64,000 nucleotides of DNA from Nocardia brasiliensis ATCC 700358 (lineage in GTDB: Bacteria; Actinomycetota; Actinomycetes; Mycobacteriales; Mycobacteriaceae): positions 9,052,001 to 9,116,000 of the forward strand of contig NC_018681.1 in assembly GCF_000250675.2 (NCBI RefSeq), written 5' to 3'. The number at the start of each line of letters is the position of its first letter. The stretch's first letter is position 1. Below the pieces are notes generated by a model that searched no databases, had not been told where the DNA came from, and saw only the letters and a program-made list of their open reading frames with translations. Position numbers and translations under genes: made by a program. Of the stretch, positions 49,957 through 59,030 are shown in pieces.

Positions 49957-51711
49957 ATGGCCGAAAAGCATGTGGTGCGCAACGGCGAGGTCGATATCGC
50001 CGTGTACGAGCAGGGCAATCCGGACGGCCCGACGGTGCTGCTGTTGCACGGCTGGCCGGACTCGCATCGGCTGTGGGACAGCGTGGTGCCGGAACTGACC
50101 GAACGATTCCGCGTGTTGCGTGTGGACAACCGCGGGCACGGCGCGTCGACCAACCCGCCTGGCAGTAAAGCCATCTCGACGACGAACCTGGCGGCGGACT
50201 ACGTCGCGGTGATCGAGGCCCTCGGCAACGGCGCGCCCGTGCACGTGCTCGCCCACGACTGGGGCAGCGTCGCGACCTGGGAAATCGTCTGCGGCCCCGA
50301 CGCGCAACGTTTGATCGCCTCGTTCACGTCGGTGTCCGGACCGCATATCGCGCACGTCGCCCAGTGGGCGCGGCGGCGCCTGGCCCGGCCGACACCGCGC
50401 AATATCGCGCTGCCGCTGGCGCAACTCGGTTCCTTCGCCTACTCGACCTTCCTGGCGCTGCCGGTGCTCCCGCAGGCCGCGATCAAGCTCGGGATGAGCG
50501 AAGAGCGCTGGCGCGCCGCGCTTTCCGCCGCCGAGGGCGCCGCGCCGGAACAGATCCATCTGGCGCCGAGCTTCACCACGGACATGGCGAACGGGCTGCG
50601 TATCTACCGCTCCACCTGGGCCGCGAACCCGTTTCGGAACCGCGAGCAGTTCACCTCGGTGCCCACCCAGATCATCGTCGGCACCCGCGATCCGGCGGTG
50701 CGGCAATCGAGTTACGCCGACGAGGACCGCTGGGCCGAGCAGGTCTGGCTGCGCGTGGTGAAAGGCGGGCACTGGCTGCCGTTCTCGCATCCGCGGCTGC
50801 TCGCCGCGGCCACCGTCGAATTGATCGACACGGTCACCGGTGCGCCGCCGGCGCGCACCCTGCGCCGGTCCCGAATCGGCGTGCCGCGCAAGCCCTTCGA
50901 GGATCAGCTCGTGGTGATCACCGGCGGCGGCAGCGGTATCGGCCGGGCGACCGCGCTGGCGTTCGCCCGGGCGGGCGCGGAAATCGTGGTCTCCGATGTC
51001 AACGACATCGCGGCGGAGGCGACCGTGGCGCTGATCGCCCAGGCGGGTGGGCAGGGACACGCCTATGAACTGGATGTCTCCGACGAATCGGCGGTGCGCA
51101 AGCACGCCGACTCGGTGCTGCGCGAACACGGCGTGCCCGACGTCCTGATCAACAACGCGGGCATCGGGCAGGCCGGGCGCTTCCTGGACACTCCGTCGGC
51201 CGAGTTCGACCGCGTGCTCGCGGTGAATCTGCACGGCGTCGTCAACGGCTGCCGGGCTTTTGCCGGCGCGATGGCCGAGCGCGGGGCGGGCGGGCACATC
51301 GTCAACCTGTCCAGCATGGCGGCCTACACCCCGCAGCAGGCCTTCAGCGCCTATTCCACCAGCAAGGCAGCGGTTTTCATGTTCTCCGACTGTCTGCGTG
51401 CCGAATTGGCGGGCAGCGGAATCGGTGTCAGCACCATCTGCCCCGGCATCGTGCACACCGATATCGTCCGCAACACCAGGATGTCCGGTGTGTCGGCCGC
51501 GGAAGAGCAGCGCAGGCAGCAACGCTACGACCGGCTGTACCGGTTGCGCGGATACAAGCCCGCCAAGGTGGCCGATCAGATCGTGCGGGCGGTGCGCCAG
51601 CAGCGCGACGTGGTCCCGGTAACTCCGGAAGCCCGCCTGCAGTACGTCTTCGGTCGCGTCGCGCCCGCGCTGGTCCGATTCGCCGCCGCCCGAACGAGTT
51701 TGGTGCGCTGA
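49957..51711 (+). CDS. ephD: EphD-like epoxide hydrolase/short-chain dehydrogenase fusion
   Basis: A 584-residue fusion protein. The N-terminal alpha/beta hydrolase domain has HGWPDSHRLWD and AHDWGS, with Asp101 as the nucleophile expected of epoxide hydrolases. From about 315 an SDR domain follows, with TGGGSGIG (322-329), NNAG and YSTSK (Tyr466/Lys470). M. tuberculosis EphD (Rv2214c) has the same order and has been linked to mycolic acid modification. An envelope-lipid role is likely. Confidence 0.92.
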   Translation: MAEKHVVRNGEVDIAVYEQGNPDGPTVLLLHGWPDSHRLWDSVVPELTERFRVLRVDNRGHGASTNPPGSKAISTTNLAADYVAVIEALGNGAPVHVLAHDWGSVATWEIVCGPDAQRLIASFTSVSGPHIAHVAQWARRRLARPTPRNIALPLAQLGSFAYSTFLALPVLPQAAIKLGMSEERWRAALSAAEGAAPEQIHLAPSFTTDMANGLRIYRSTWAANPFRNREQFTSVPTQIIVGTRDPAVRQSSYADEDRWAEQVWLRVVKGGHWLPFSHPRLLAAATVELIDTVTGAPPARTLRRSRIGVPRKPFEDQLVVITGGGSGIGRATALAFARAGAEIVVSDVNDIAAEATVALIAQAGGQGHAYELDVSDESAVRKHADSVLREHGVPDVLINNAGIGQAGRFLDTPSAEFDRVLAVNLHGVVNGCRAFAGAMAERGAGGHIVNLSSMAAYTPQQAFSAYSTSKAAVFMFSDCLRAELAGSGIGVSTICPGIVHTDIVRNTRMSGVSAAEEQRRQQRYDRLYRLRGYKPAKVADQIVRAVRQQRDVVPVTPEARLQYVFGRVAPALVRFAAARTSLVR

Positions 51712-51714
51712 ACA

Positions 51715-51750
51715 CAGATGGTGTCCGGCCGCACGGCCGGACACCATCTG
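51715..51750. terminator. Perfect bidirectional terminator
   Basis: CAGATGGTGTCCGGCCG pairs with its complete complement, a 17-bp stem, in a hairpin with a 2-base loop between the converging ephD-like and fadA2 stop codons. Confidence 0.85.
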
Positions 51751-51771
51751 GCACTTCCTGTTTCGCGAGCC

Positions 51772-53094
51772 TTACCGCTCGACGATGGCGACCACGCCCT
51801 GGCCGCCCGCGGCACAGATGGAGATCAGCGCGCGGCCGGAGCCCTTCTCCGCCAGCATCTTCGCGGTCGAGGCCACGATGCGGCCGCCGGTCGCGGCGAA
51901 CGGGTGCCCGGCCGCCAGCGACGAACCGTTGACGTTGAGCTTGCTGCGGTCGATCGAGCCGAGCGCGCCGTCGAGGCCGAGCCGCTCCTTGCAGTAGGCG
52001 TCGGATTCCCACGCCGCCAGCGTCGCCAGCACCACGGAGGCGAACGCCTCGTGGATCTCGTAGTAGTCGAAGTCCTGCAGGGTCAGGCCGTTGCGGGCGA
52101 GCAGGCGCGGCACCGCGTAGGTGGGCGCCATCAGCAGGCCGTCGGGACCGTGGATGTAGTCGACCGCCGCGACCTCGCTGTCCACCAGGTGCGCGAGCAC
52201 CGGCAGCTTGCGCTCGGCGGCCCACTCCTCGCTGGAGAGCAGCACAGCGGAGGCGCCGTCGGTGAGCGGGGTCGAGTTACCCGCGGTCATGGTGGCGTCG
52301 CCCGCCTTCACGCCGAAGACCGGCTTGAGGGTGGCGAGCTTCTCGATGGTCGAGCCGGGGCGCAGGTTGTCGTCGCGGGTCAGGCCGAGGAACGGGGTGA
52401 CCAGGTCGTCGAAGAAACCGCGGTCGTAGGCGGCCGCCATGTTCTTGTGCGAGAGGTAGGCGAGTTCGTCCTGCGCCTCGCGGGCGATGCCGAATTCCTT
52501 GGCGGTGATGGCGGCGTGCTCGCCCATGGACAGCCCGGTGCGCGGCTCGGCGTTGCGCGGGATCTCGATGCCCAGCATGCTCGGGCGCAGCTGGCCGACC
52601 AGCTTGAGCCGGTCCTTGTTGGACTTGGCGCGGTTGGCGTCGAGCATCCACTCACGCATGCCCTCGCTGACCCCGATCGGCGCGTCCGAGGTGGTATCGG
52701 TGCCGCCACCGACGCCCGCCTCGATCCGGCCCGCCGCGATCGCGTCGCCGACGGTGACCACGGCCTGCAGGCCGGTGCCGCAGGCGAGCTGCAGGTCGTG
52801 CGCGGGGGTGTACGGGCTGAGCGTGCTGCCGAGCACGCTCTCGCGAATCATGCCGTGTTCGCCGACCCGCTTGAGCACGGCGCCGCCGGCGACCATGCCG
52901 AGCCGCTCGCCCTGCAGGCCGAAGCGGCTGACCAGGCCGTCCAGCGCGGCGGTGAACATGTCCTGGTTGGACGCGTGCGCGTAGGCCTTGTCGGAGCGAG
53001 CGAACGGAATCCGGTTGCCGCCCACGATCGCGACCGGGCGGGCGGTCTTACCGGTCTTGGCGGTGCTCTTCGCCGAACGGGATTTGGTTGTCAC
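51772..53094 (-). CDS. fadA2: Acetyl-CoA acetyltransferase, FadA2-like
   Basis: A 440-residue thiolase for the last step of beta-oxidation. Visible motifs are LACGTGLQAVVTVGDAIAAG with the acyl-accepting cysteine near 107, GNSTPLTDGA, EIHEAFAS, NVNGSSLAAGHPFAATGGRI and the C-terminal CAAGGQG with the second cysteine. It matches Rv0243. It is divergent from fabG4, with a perfect inverted repeat in the intergenic region. Confidence 0.93.
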   Translation of the reverse strand: MTTKSRSAKSTAKTGKTARPVAIVGGNRIPFARSDKAYAHASNQDMFTAALDGLVSRFGLQGERLGMVAGGAVLKRVGEHGMIRESVLGSTLSPYTPAHDLQLACGTGLQAVVTVGDAIAAGRIEAGVGGGTDTTSDAPIGVSEGMREWMLDANRAKSNKDRLKLVGQLRPSMLGIEIPRNAEPRTGLSMGEHAAITAKEFGIAREAQDELAYLSHKNMAAAYDRGFFDDLVTPFLGLTRDDNLRPGSTIEKLATLKPVFGVKAGDATMTAGNSTPLTDGASAVLLSSEEWAAERKLPVLAHLVDSEVAAVDYIHGPDGLLMAPTYAVPRLLARNGLTLQDFDYYEIHEAFASVVLATLAAWESDAYCKERLGLDGALGSIDRSKLNVNGSSLAAGHPFAATGGRIVASTAKMLAEKGSGRALISICAAGGQGVVAIVER

Positions 53095-53188
53095 TCGAGT
53101 CTCCAGGTCTCGTTGGGGATGTCCGGCGCTCCGGAGTCCGCGTGGAAGTTCTCCACAGATCGGCGCCCCGTCGCGATTGGTTTACATT

Positions 53189-53210
53189 AAACTTACTCTG
53201 GAGTAAGTTT
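53189..53210. promoter_or_regulatory. Operator-like inverted repeat between fadA2 and fabG4
   Basis: The 10-base arms AAACTTACTC and GAGTAAGTTT pair perfectly across a 2-base spacer. A close match occurs in front of the tetR gene at 57650. The probable binder is the TetR at 57020, the Rv0238 homologue. Confidence 0.82.
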
Positions 53211-53368
53211 GTTGTCGACACCGTACCCCCGCAAATGTGCGTGAGCAGACCGAATGCCGGGGAAACGGCAGACCCGAGTACAGAATCGCGGCGTGAGCGA
53301 CAGTCCCCGGCGGCGGTAGCTTGGCAGGGACCGTGCACGCCGCCGACCACACAGAAAAGGCAGGGACC

Positions 53369-54727
53369 GTGGCAGCCAGCAAGAGCAAGGGTGCGCCCAA
53401 CCTCTACGGATCGTTCGTACACTCCTCCCCGGGTCAGTTCCTGGCGAGCAAGCTCGGGCTGCCGCAGCCGGAGCATCTGCGTCGCTACAAGCAGGGCGAG
53501 CCCGCGCTCCCGGGCCCGGTGCTGCTCGGTGGCAAGGGCCGGGTCGCCGAACCGCTGCGCACCCTGTTGACGGACTACACCTTCGCCGATGCGGCGAGCG
53601 CGGGCACCAAGTACGGCGCGCTGGTGTTCGACGCGACCGGCATCGGCTCGATCGAAGACCTCTCGCAGCTGTTCGAGTTCTTCCAGCCCGCCATGCGCAG
53701 CATCGCGGCGTCCGGCCGCATCGTGGTCATCGGCACCACCCCGGAGCTGGCCGCGTCGGTGGACGAGCAGATCGCCCAGCGCGCGCTCGAGGGCTTCACC
53801 CGCTCGGTGGCCAAGGAACTGCTGCGCGGCGCCACCGCACAGCTGGTCTACCTGCACCCCGAGGCGTCGACCGGCGCGACCGGCCTGGAGTCGACCCTGC
53901 GCTTCCTGCTCTCGGCCAAGTCGGCCTTCGTCGACGGCCAGGTGATCCGGGTCGGTAAGGACGACGCCACCGCGCCCGCCAGCTGGGACCGCCCGCTCGA
54001 CGGCAAGGTCGCCGTGGTCACCGGTGCCGCGCGCGGCATCGGCGCGACCATCGCCGAGGTGTTCGCCCGCGACGGCGCGACCGTGATCGTCGCCGATATC
54101 CCGGCCGCCGGTGAGGCGCTCTCGCAGACCGCGAACAAGGTCGGCGGCACCGCGCTCGCGCTCGACGTCACCTCGCCCGACGCCGCGGAGAAGCTGGCCG
54201 AGTTCGCCACCGAGCGCTTCGGCGGCATCGACATCGTGGTGCACAACGCCGGCATCACCCGGGACAAGCTGCTCGCCAACATGGACGAGGGCCGCTGGAA
54301 CTCGGTGCTCAACGTGAATCTGGCTGCGCCGCACCGGATCACCGAGGGCCTGGTGGCGCGCGGCGCGCTGAAGGACGGCGGCCGCGTGATCGACGTGTCC
54401 TCCATCGCGGGCATCGCGGGCAACCGCGGCCAGACCAACTACGGCGCGTCCAAGGCCGGCGTCATCGGCATGGTCAACGCCGAGGCCCCGAAGCTGGCCG
54501 AGAAGGGCATCACCATCAACGCGGTGGCGCCCGGCTTCATCGAGACCGCGATGACCGCCGCCATCCCGCTGACCACCCGCGAGGCGGGCCGCCTGATGAG
54601 TTCGCTGCTGCAGGGCGGCCAGACGGTCGACGTCGCCGAGACCATCGCCTACTTCGCCAGCCCGGCGTCGAACGCGGTAACCGGCAACATCGTTCGGGTC
54701 TGCGGGCAGAGCCTGATCGGAGCATGA
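53369..54727 (+). CDS. fabG4: 3-oxoacyl-ACP/CoA reductase, FabG4-like
   Basis: A 452-residue high-molecular-weight FabG. An N-terminal flavodoxin-like domain precedes the SDR domain, which has TGAARGIG near 216, NAGITRDKLLANMD and YGASK. The protein ends ITGN-type, ITGNIVRVCGQSLIGA-like, as in Rv0242c (454 residues). The GTG at 53369 is used. It forms an operon with htdX, whose ATG overlaps its stop codon. Confidence 0.94.
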   Translation: MAASKSKGAPNLYGSFVHSSPGQFLASKLGLPQPEHLRRYKQGEPALPGPVLLGGKGRVAEPLRTLLTDYTFADAASAGTKYGALVFDATGIGSIEDLSQLFEFFQPAMRSIAASGRIVVIGTTPELAASVDEQIAQRALEGFTRSVAKELLRGATAQLVYLHPEASTGATGLESTLRFLLSAKSAFVDGQVIRVGKDDATAPASWDRPLDGKVAVVTGAARGIGATIAEVFARDGATVIVADIPAAGEALSQTANKVGGTALALDVTSPDAAEKLAEFATERFGGIDIVVHNAGITRDKLLANMDEGRWNSVLNVNLAAPHRITEGLVARGALKDGGRVIDVSSIAGIAGNRGQTNYGASKAGVIGMVNAEAPKLAEKGITINAVAPGFIETAMTAAIPLTTREAGRLMSSLLQGGQTVDVAETIAYFASPASNAVTGNIVRVCGQSLIGA

Positions 54728-55593
54728 TGACCCAGATGATCACGCTGACGGAACCGCCCAAGAACGGCCCGCTCTACCTCAAGGCCGCGCTGGGCGCGGT
54801 GCCGCTGCCGCTGGTCTCGGCGCGCAAGTCGGCGCTGCCGGATCGGGCGATCCAGCTGGACGGACTGCAGGTGGATCCGGAGCACCTGGCCGCCTACTGC
54901 CGGGCGACGGGGCTGCGGTTCGGCGACGCGCTGCCGCTGACCTACCCCTTCATCCTCACCTTCCCGATCGTGATGCAGCTGGTGGTGCAGCGCGACTTCC
55001 CGTTCGTCGCGGTGGGCGCGGTGCACGCGGAGAACGTGATCGAGCGGACGCGCGACATCTCGGTGAGCGAGCCGCTGGACATCCGGTCGCACATCGAGAA
55101 TCTGCGCGAGCACCCGAAGGGGCTGCTGGTCGACGCGATCAGCGAGATCAGCGTCGGCCGGGAACTGGTGTGGCGTCAGGTCACCACGTTCCTGCACCAG
55201 CAGCGCACCTCCCTCTCGGGTGGGCCGAAGCCCGAACCCAAACCGGAGGAGGCGGCCCCGCCGACGCCACGCGTGTGGAAGATCGATCAGAAGACGATCA
55301 CCCAGTACGCGGCCGCGTCGGGCGACCACAACCCGATCCACGTGTCGAAGCTCGGCGCCAAGGCGCTCGGCTTCGCCCGGCCGATCGCGCACGGCATGTG
55401 GTCGGCCGCGCACCTGCTCGGCGAGATCGAGGGCCGGGTGCCCGCGAAGGCCACCTACACGGTGAAGTTCGGCAAGCCGATCCTGTTGCCCGCCAAGGTC
55501 AATGTGTACACCGACCAGGTCGAAGGCGGTTGGGATCTGGCGCTGCGCAACCCGAAGAAGGGCTACCCGCACCTCACCGCGACGCTGCGCTGA
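54724..55593 (+). CDS. htdX: 3-hydroxyacyl-thioester dehydratase, HtdX-like
   Basis: A 289-residue double hot-dog dehydratase. The C-terminal MaoC half has the catalytic pair in AAASGDHNPIHVS and HGMWSAAHL, and the N-terminal half lacks them, as in Rv0241c. It dehydrates 3-hydroxyacyl-CoA or ACP produced by FabG4 and is translationally coupled to it (overlapping ATGA). Confidence 0.92.
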   Translation: MMTQMITLTEPPKNGPLYLKAALGAVPLPLVSARKSALPDRAIQLDGLQVDPEHLAAYCRATGLRFGDALPLTYPFILTFPIVMQLVVQRDFPFVAVGAVHAENVIERTRDISVSEPLDIRSHIENLREHPKGLLVDAISEISVGRELVWRQVTTFLHQQRTSLSGGPKPEPKPEEAAPPTPRVWKIDQKTITQYAAASGDHNPIHVSKLGAKALGFARPIAHGMWSAAHLLGEIEGRVPAKATYTVKFGKPILLPAKVNVYTDQVEGGWDLALRNPKKGYPHLTATLR

Positions 55594-55605
55594 CGGACGA
55601 AAGCC

Positions 55606-55641
55606 ACTGCGCCGCACCTCTTTCGAGGGGTGCGGCGCAGT
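55606..55641 (+). terminator. Intrinsic-type terminator after htdX
   Basis: A stem formed by ACTGCGCCGCACCTC and its partner, loop TTTC, is followed by a short T-rich stretch 13 bases past the htdX stop codon. Confidence 0.75.
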
Positions 55642-55702
55642 TCGTTTGCCGGGCCGTTCGGTTCGCGCACGCAACACGTAAAGCGTTGCACCGCAGAACC
55701 GT

Positions 55703-56884
55703 TCAGCAGCTGCAATCGCAACCGCAACAGTCGCAACCGCAGCAGTCGGATTCACAGCAGCCACCGCAACCACCGTCGCTGCAGCCGCTGCAATCGCAGT
55801 TCTTGATCCAGGCGTCCTTGCGTTCGCCGGTGCACGGCTGGGTGTGGTCGGCACAGCAGGCGTAACCGGTGCAGTAGGCCCCGAGAATCAGCGTGAGCGA
55901 CTCGCCGATACCCGGCCGCCGGGTCGGCGGACGATGACCGGTGCGCTGCGCCCGGGGCACCGCGGCCGCGTCTTCGGGCGTGACGGCGCAGTTGTGCGCG
56001 ACCGCCGCGCCGATACCGCGAGTGAGCTTGCGCAGCACCGAAGTCAGCGGATCGAGCAGCATCCAGCGCACGGTGGGCACCTGGTCGAGTTCGGCATCGG
56101 CCACCGATTCCCGCAGTCGCGCATCCGATTCCCGCAGCAGGTCGTAGGCCTGCGGCATGGTGGTGCCGGTTGCCGCGAGCGGATTGAATCGCCCGCGTGC
56201 CAGGTCCTGCTCGTAGTCCTGAACCGCGTCGGCCAGGTGCGCGATCCGGCCGAACTGCCAGCCGGCCGCGCGCAGCGCGTCGACATTCTCCGGCCGCTCG
56301 GCCAAAACCGCGGTGTGGGCGAAGAATTCGGACGCGCACAGCTGGGTGGGGATGGTCAGCGAGGTGAGCGCGTCGGTGCGATCGACCACCGCGAGTTCCT
56401 GGGCCGCCCGCTCCAGCCGCGACTGCGCGCCGAGCGCGGCGACGAGCGGTGCCACATCCAGGCCGATCTGCTGCGCACTCAGCCGCGCCTGCCCGGCCCA
56501 GCGGGTCGCGGCTTGCGCGAGCGGCGCGCGGGCCAGCACGCCGGCGTCGCCGTCGGCCACATGATCGTGAATCTTGGCCGAGGCCAGCAACAGTGACGCG
56601 GTGGTGGCCAGCCGCACCCCGGGCGAACTCGCCGACGCGACCGACGCCCGCTGCATGCCGCGCAGCGCACACCGCCCGGCCGCGGTGCGCTGCACCGCAC
56701 CGCCGGCCTGCGCCTCGGTGAGCACGCTCAGCACGATGGCGTCGACATTGGTTGTGGCACGGGCCAATTGGCCGTGCTCGTCCCGTAACCCCAGACACAG
56801 TCCGCACAGATGGCTGCGCCACTGTGCCGCATCGATGCCGTACTTCGCCGCCCCGTGCGCACACGGCCTGAGCAACCCGAACAA
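55703..56884 (-). CDS. DUF5685 protein with extremely Cys-rich C-terminus
   Basis: A 393-residue protein of the actinobacterial DUF5685 family: an N-terminal CGLCLGLRDEHGQ motif with two cysteines and a helical body with ASAKIHDHVAD and AHLADAVQDYEQDLA. The pattern recalls prenyl-synthase-like helical bundles with Asp-rich pairs. The last 56 residues hold 18 cysteines, in CC and CxC pairs such as CCESDCCGCDCCGCDCSC. Such a tail could bind a metal or an iron-sulfur cluster. The function of the family is unknown. Confidence 0.82.
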   Translation of the reverse strand: MFGLLRPCAHGAAKYGIDAAQWRSHLCGLCLGLRDEHGQLARATTNVDAIVLSVLTEAQAGGAVQRTAAGRCALRGMQRASVASASSPGVRLATTASLLLASAKIHDHVADGDAGVLARAPLAQAATRWAGQARLSAQQIGLDVAPLVAALGAQSRLERAAQELAVVDRTDALTSLTIPTQLCASEFFAHTAVLAERPENVDALRAAGWQFGRIAHLADAVQDYEQDLARGRFNPLAATGTTMPQAYDLLRESDARLRESVADAELDQVPTVRWMLLDPLTSVLRKLTRGIGAAVAHNCAVTPEDAAAVPRAQRTGHRPPTRRPGIGESLTLILGAYCTGYACCADHTQPCTGERKDAWIKNCDCSGCSDGGCGGCCESDCCGCDCCGCDCSC

Positions 56885-57019
56885 ATTCCGCCCCGTTTCC
56901 TCCCGGCTCGTTCGTCGGAGCCGGTCTGTGCCTGTTGAACCCCCGCACTCTGACAGGCCGCCCGCGACGCGGCAACCGCTACACGCCGGTTACCCGTCCG
57001 TACACCCGCCGCGGTGCCG

Positions 57020-57619
57020 CTATTCCGTCTTCTTGCGCCCGGCCAGACCACGCCAGGCGAGATCGTCGAGCAGATCGACGGCCTCGCTGACCTCGATCCG
57101 GCCGCTGGCCACCCGGTCGGCGATGGCCTCGCCCGCGCCGATCACCGCGACCGCGACGACGTCGAAGTTGGTGCCCGGCTCCGGATGTTTGGCGCTGGAT
57201 TCGAGCAGTTTGGCGGTCAGCTCGATGAACCGCTCGCGGGCGTTCTCGATCTCCGAGGCGAACGCCTGCTGGCCGATGGCCTGCCGGTAGAGCACCTGCC
57301 ACGAGCGGCGGTTGCGGTCGACGTAGCCGAGGAAGCCCTCCAGCGCGACCCGCACCTGCTCGTGCGGGGACAGCTGCGGGTTACCCGCGGGCACCACCGA
57401 TTCGATGAAGCGCAGGCCCTCGCGCTGGATGCAGGCGCGGAAGAGTTCGTCCTTGGAGCCGTAGTAGAGATACAGCATCGGTTTCGATATCTTCGCCTCG
57501 GCGGCTATGGCGTCCATCGACGTATCGTGGAAGCCTTTCCGCGAGAACACCTCGACGGCGGCGTCGAGCATCTGCTGCTCACGAACCGCCCGAGGAAGTC
57601 GCTTCGTTCCGCCCGCCAT
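57020..57619 (-). CDS. TetR-family regulator, Rv0238-like
   Basis: A 199-residue repressor with HTH MLDAAVEVFSRKGFHDTSMD, then ISKPMLYLYYGSKDELF. The ATG at 57619 has AGGAGA 5 bases upstream. It is equivalent to Rv0238 by similarity and by its place beside lpqI. A site closely resembling the palindrome between fadA2 and fabG4 lies 31 bp before its own start, so it probably controls itself and the fadA2/fabG4-htdX genes. Confidence 0.9.
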   Translation of the reverse strand: MAGGTKRLPRAVREQQMLDAAVEVFSRKGFHDTSMDAIAAEAKISKPMLYLYYGSKDELFRACIQREGLRFIESVVPAGNPQLSPHEQVRVALEGFLGYVDRNRRSWQVLYRQAIGQQAFASEIENARERFIELTAKLLESSAKHPEPGTNFDVVAVAVIGAGEAIADRVASGRIEVSEAVDLLDDLAWRGLAGRKKTE

Positions 57620-57649
57620 CCGCTCTCCTACCAATGGTGAATCTCATAT

Positions 57650-57667
57650 ATTACTCCAAGGTAAGTT
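57650..57667. promoter_or_regulatory. Operator copy in front of the tetR gene
   Basis: On the minus strand AACTTACCTTGGAGTAAT matches the fadA2/fabG4 palindrome at 16 of 18 positions. It is well placed for autoregulation. Confidence 0.78.
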
Positions 57668-57718
57668 CCGCGGGTCGGATTTGCTCCCCAGTCGCGGAAC
57701 CAATGCCGCCGCGCGCAC

Positions 57719-58870
57719 TCAGCAGCGCGGCAGCACACCTTTGAACGCCGCCATCCGCAACACCGAAGCGTTCACCTGCGCCGCGGGCAACCGTCCCGCC
57801 GCCACGGCTTCCTCGAGGTGGTCTAGCACCGTCGAGACCGCGTCCGTACTGATCCACAGGGCGTTGTCCGCCCCGGCGACCAGCGCGGCTTCCACCGCGT
57901 CCTCGATGGACAGCCGGTCGGTGATCGCCGCCATGCCGCTGAGATCGTCGGTGAAGATCGGGCCCTGGAACGGCGCGGCGCCGTAGCCGGTTCCCTCCCG
58001 CAGCAGCGCCATCGCCTCGGGGCTGATGCTGGCGGGCACGTCCGGCGTGGTGAGACCCGGCACGTCCAGGTGGCCGACCATCACCCCGGCACCGGAACCG
58101 ATGAGGTCCCGGTACGGGACGAGATCGACGGTGCGCAGGCTGTCCAGCGGCGGCGTGCGGACCGCGCCGCGATGCGAATCGCCGGAGCCGGAGCCGTGGC
58201 CGGGGAAGTGCTTCATGACCGTGCCGACCCCGACCTCACGCATGGCGCGGATGTAGGCATCGGCGTAGCGGGTGACCACCGCGGGGTCGTCGGAGAAGGA
58301 GCGGTCGCCGATGACGGAATCGTCGGGCTGCGCGCTCACATCCACATCCGGTGCGAAATTCACCGTGATGCCGATGTCTTTCAACGCGCGACCCCGGGTC
58401 AGCGTCGCTTCGTAGAACTGCTCGGGTGTGACGCTCTGCGCCGTCGTCCTGGCCGACGGCGCGGGACCGATCAGGTAGCGGACACGGGAGACCCGCCCGC
58501 CTTCTTCGTCGATGGTGACCATCAGCGGCACCTTCGCCGCCTGTTTGACCTGCTCGATCTGCCCCGCACCGAGCAGCGACGGATCGGTCCAGCCGCCGAT
58601 GAAGATGCCGCCGACCTGCTCGGATTGCACCACGTTCGCGGCATCGGCGCGGTCGGCGACACCGACCGTCAACAGCTGCGCCAGCTTCTGCCGCAGCGTG
58701 AACTGCGCGAGGTAGCCCGCGGTGCAGTCCGGCTTCGGGGTGGAGCTCGGCTGCGTGGCCGTCTCGGGGATGACCGCGCGCGACGGCGTGGGACTGCCGT
58801 CGCCGCCGCTCGAGCAGGCCGTCGCCACGGCGGCCAGCACGACGAACACGAGCAGGGGCGTCTTCCGCAT
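57719..58870 (-). CDS. lpqI: LpqI-like beta-N-acetylglucosaminidase lipoprotein (GH3)
   Basis: A 383-residue lipoprotein that trims N-acetylglucosamine from peptidoglycan fragments in the periplasm. The lipobox is VATACSS, with lipidation near Cys19. The GH3 domain shows GGIFIGGW, IDEEGGRVSR, NFAPDVDV and the KHFPGHGSGSGDSH loop that supplies the catalytic His/Asp dyad. It is the Rv0237 homologue next to the Rv0238-like TetR. Confidence 0.93.
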   Translation of the reverse strand: MRKTPLLVFVVLAAVATACSSGGDGSPTPSRAVIPETATQPSSTPKPDCTAGYLAQFTLRQKLAQLLTVGVADRADAANVVQSEQVGGIFIGGWTDPSLLGAGQIEQVKQAAKVPLMVTIDEEGGRVSRVRYLIGPAPSARTTAQSVTPEQFYEATLTRGRALKDIGITVNFAPDVDVSAQPDDSVIGDRSFSDDPAVVTRYADAYIRAMREVGVGTVMKHFPGHGSGSGDSHRGAVRTPPLDSLRTVDLVPYRDLIGSGAGVMVGHLDVPGLTTPDVPASISPEAMALLREGTGYGAAPFQGPIFTDDLSGMAAITDRLSIEDAVEAALVAGADNALWISTDAVSTVLDHLEEAVAAGRLPAAQVNASVLRMAAFKGVLPRC

Positions 58871-59030
58871 GACGGTCAACGGTACTGTTCGAGCGCCGTT
58901 ACGGCACGGTGGGGTGGGCCGCCGGACCCTTTCCGAGTGGCAGGTCCGATCCCGCGCGCCAGCAGGTGAACGCGCGTTTCCCACGGTAACCTTGACCTGT
59001 AGCCGGGAGACTCCCACCAGGAGGTCCATC

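Noticed and set aside
55703..55870. The Cys-rich tail as a separate RiPP precursor peptide
   Set aside because: It is in frame with the DUF5685 body, has no start or ribosome binding site of its own, and no modification enzymes are nearby.
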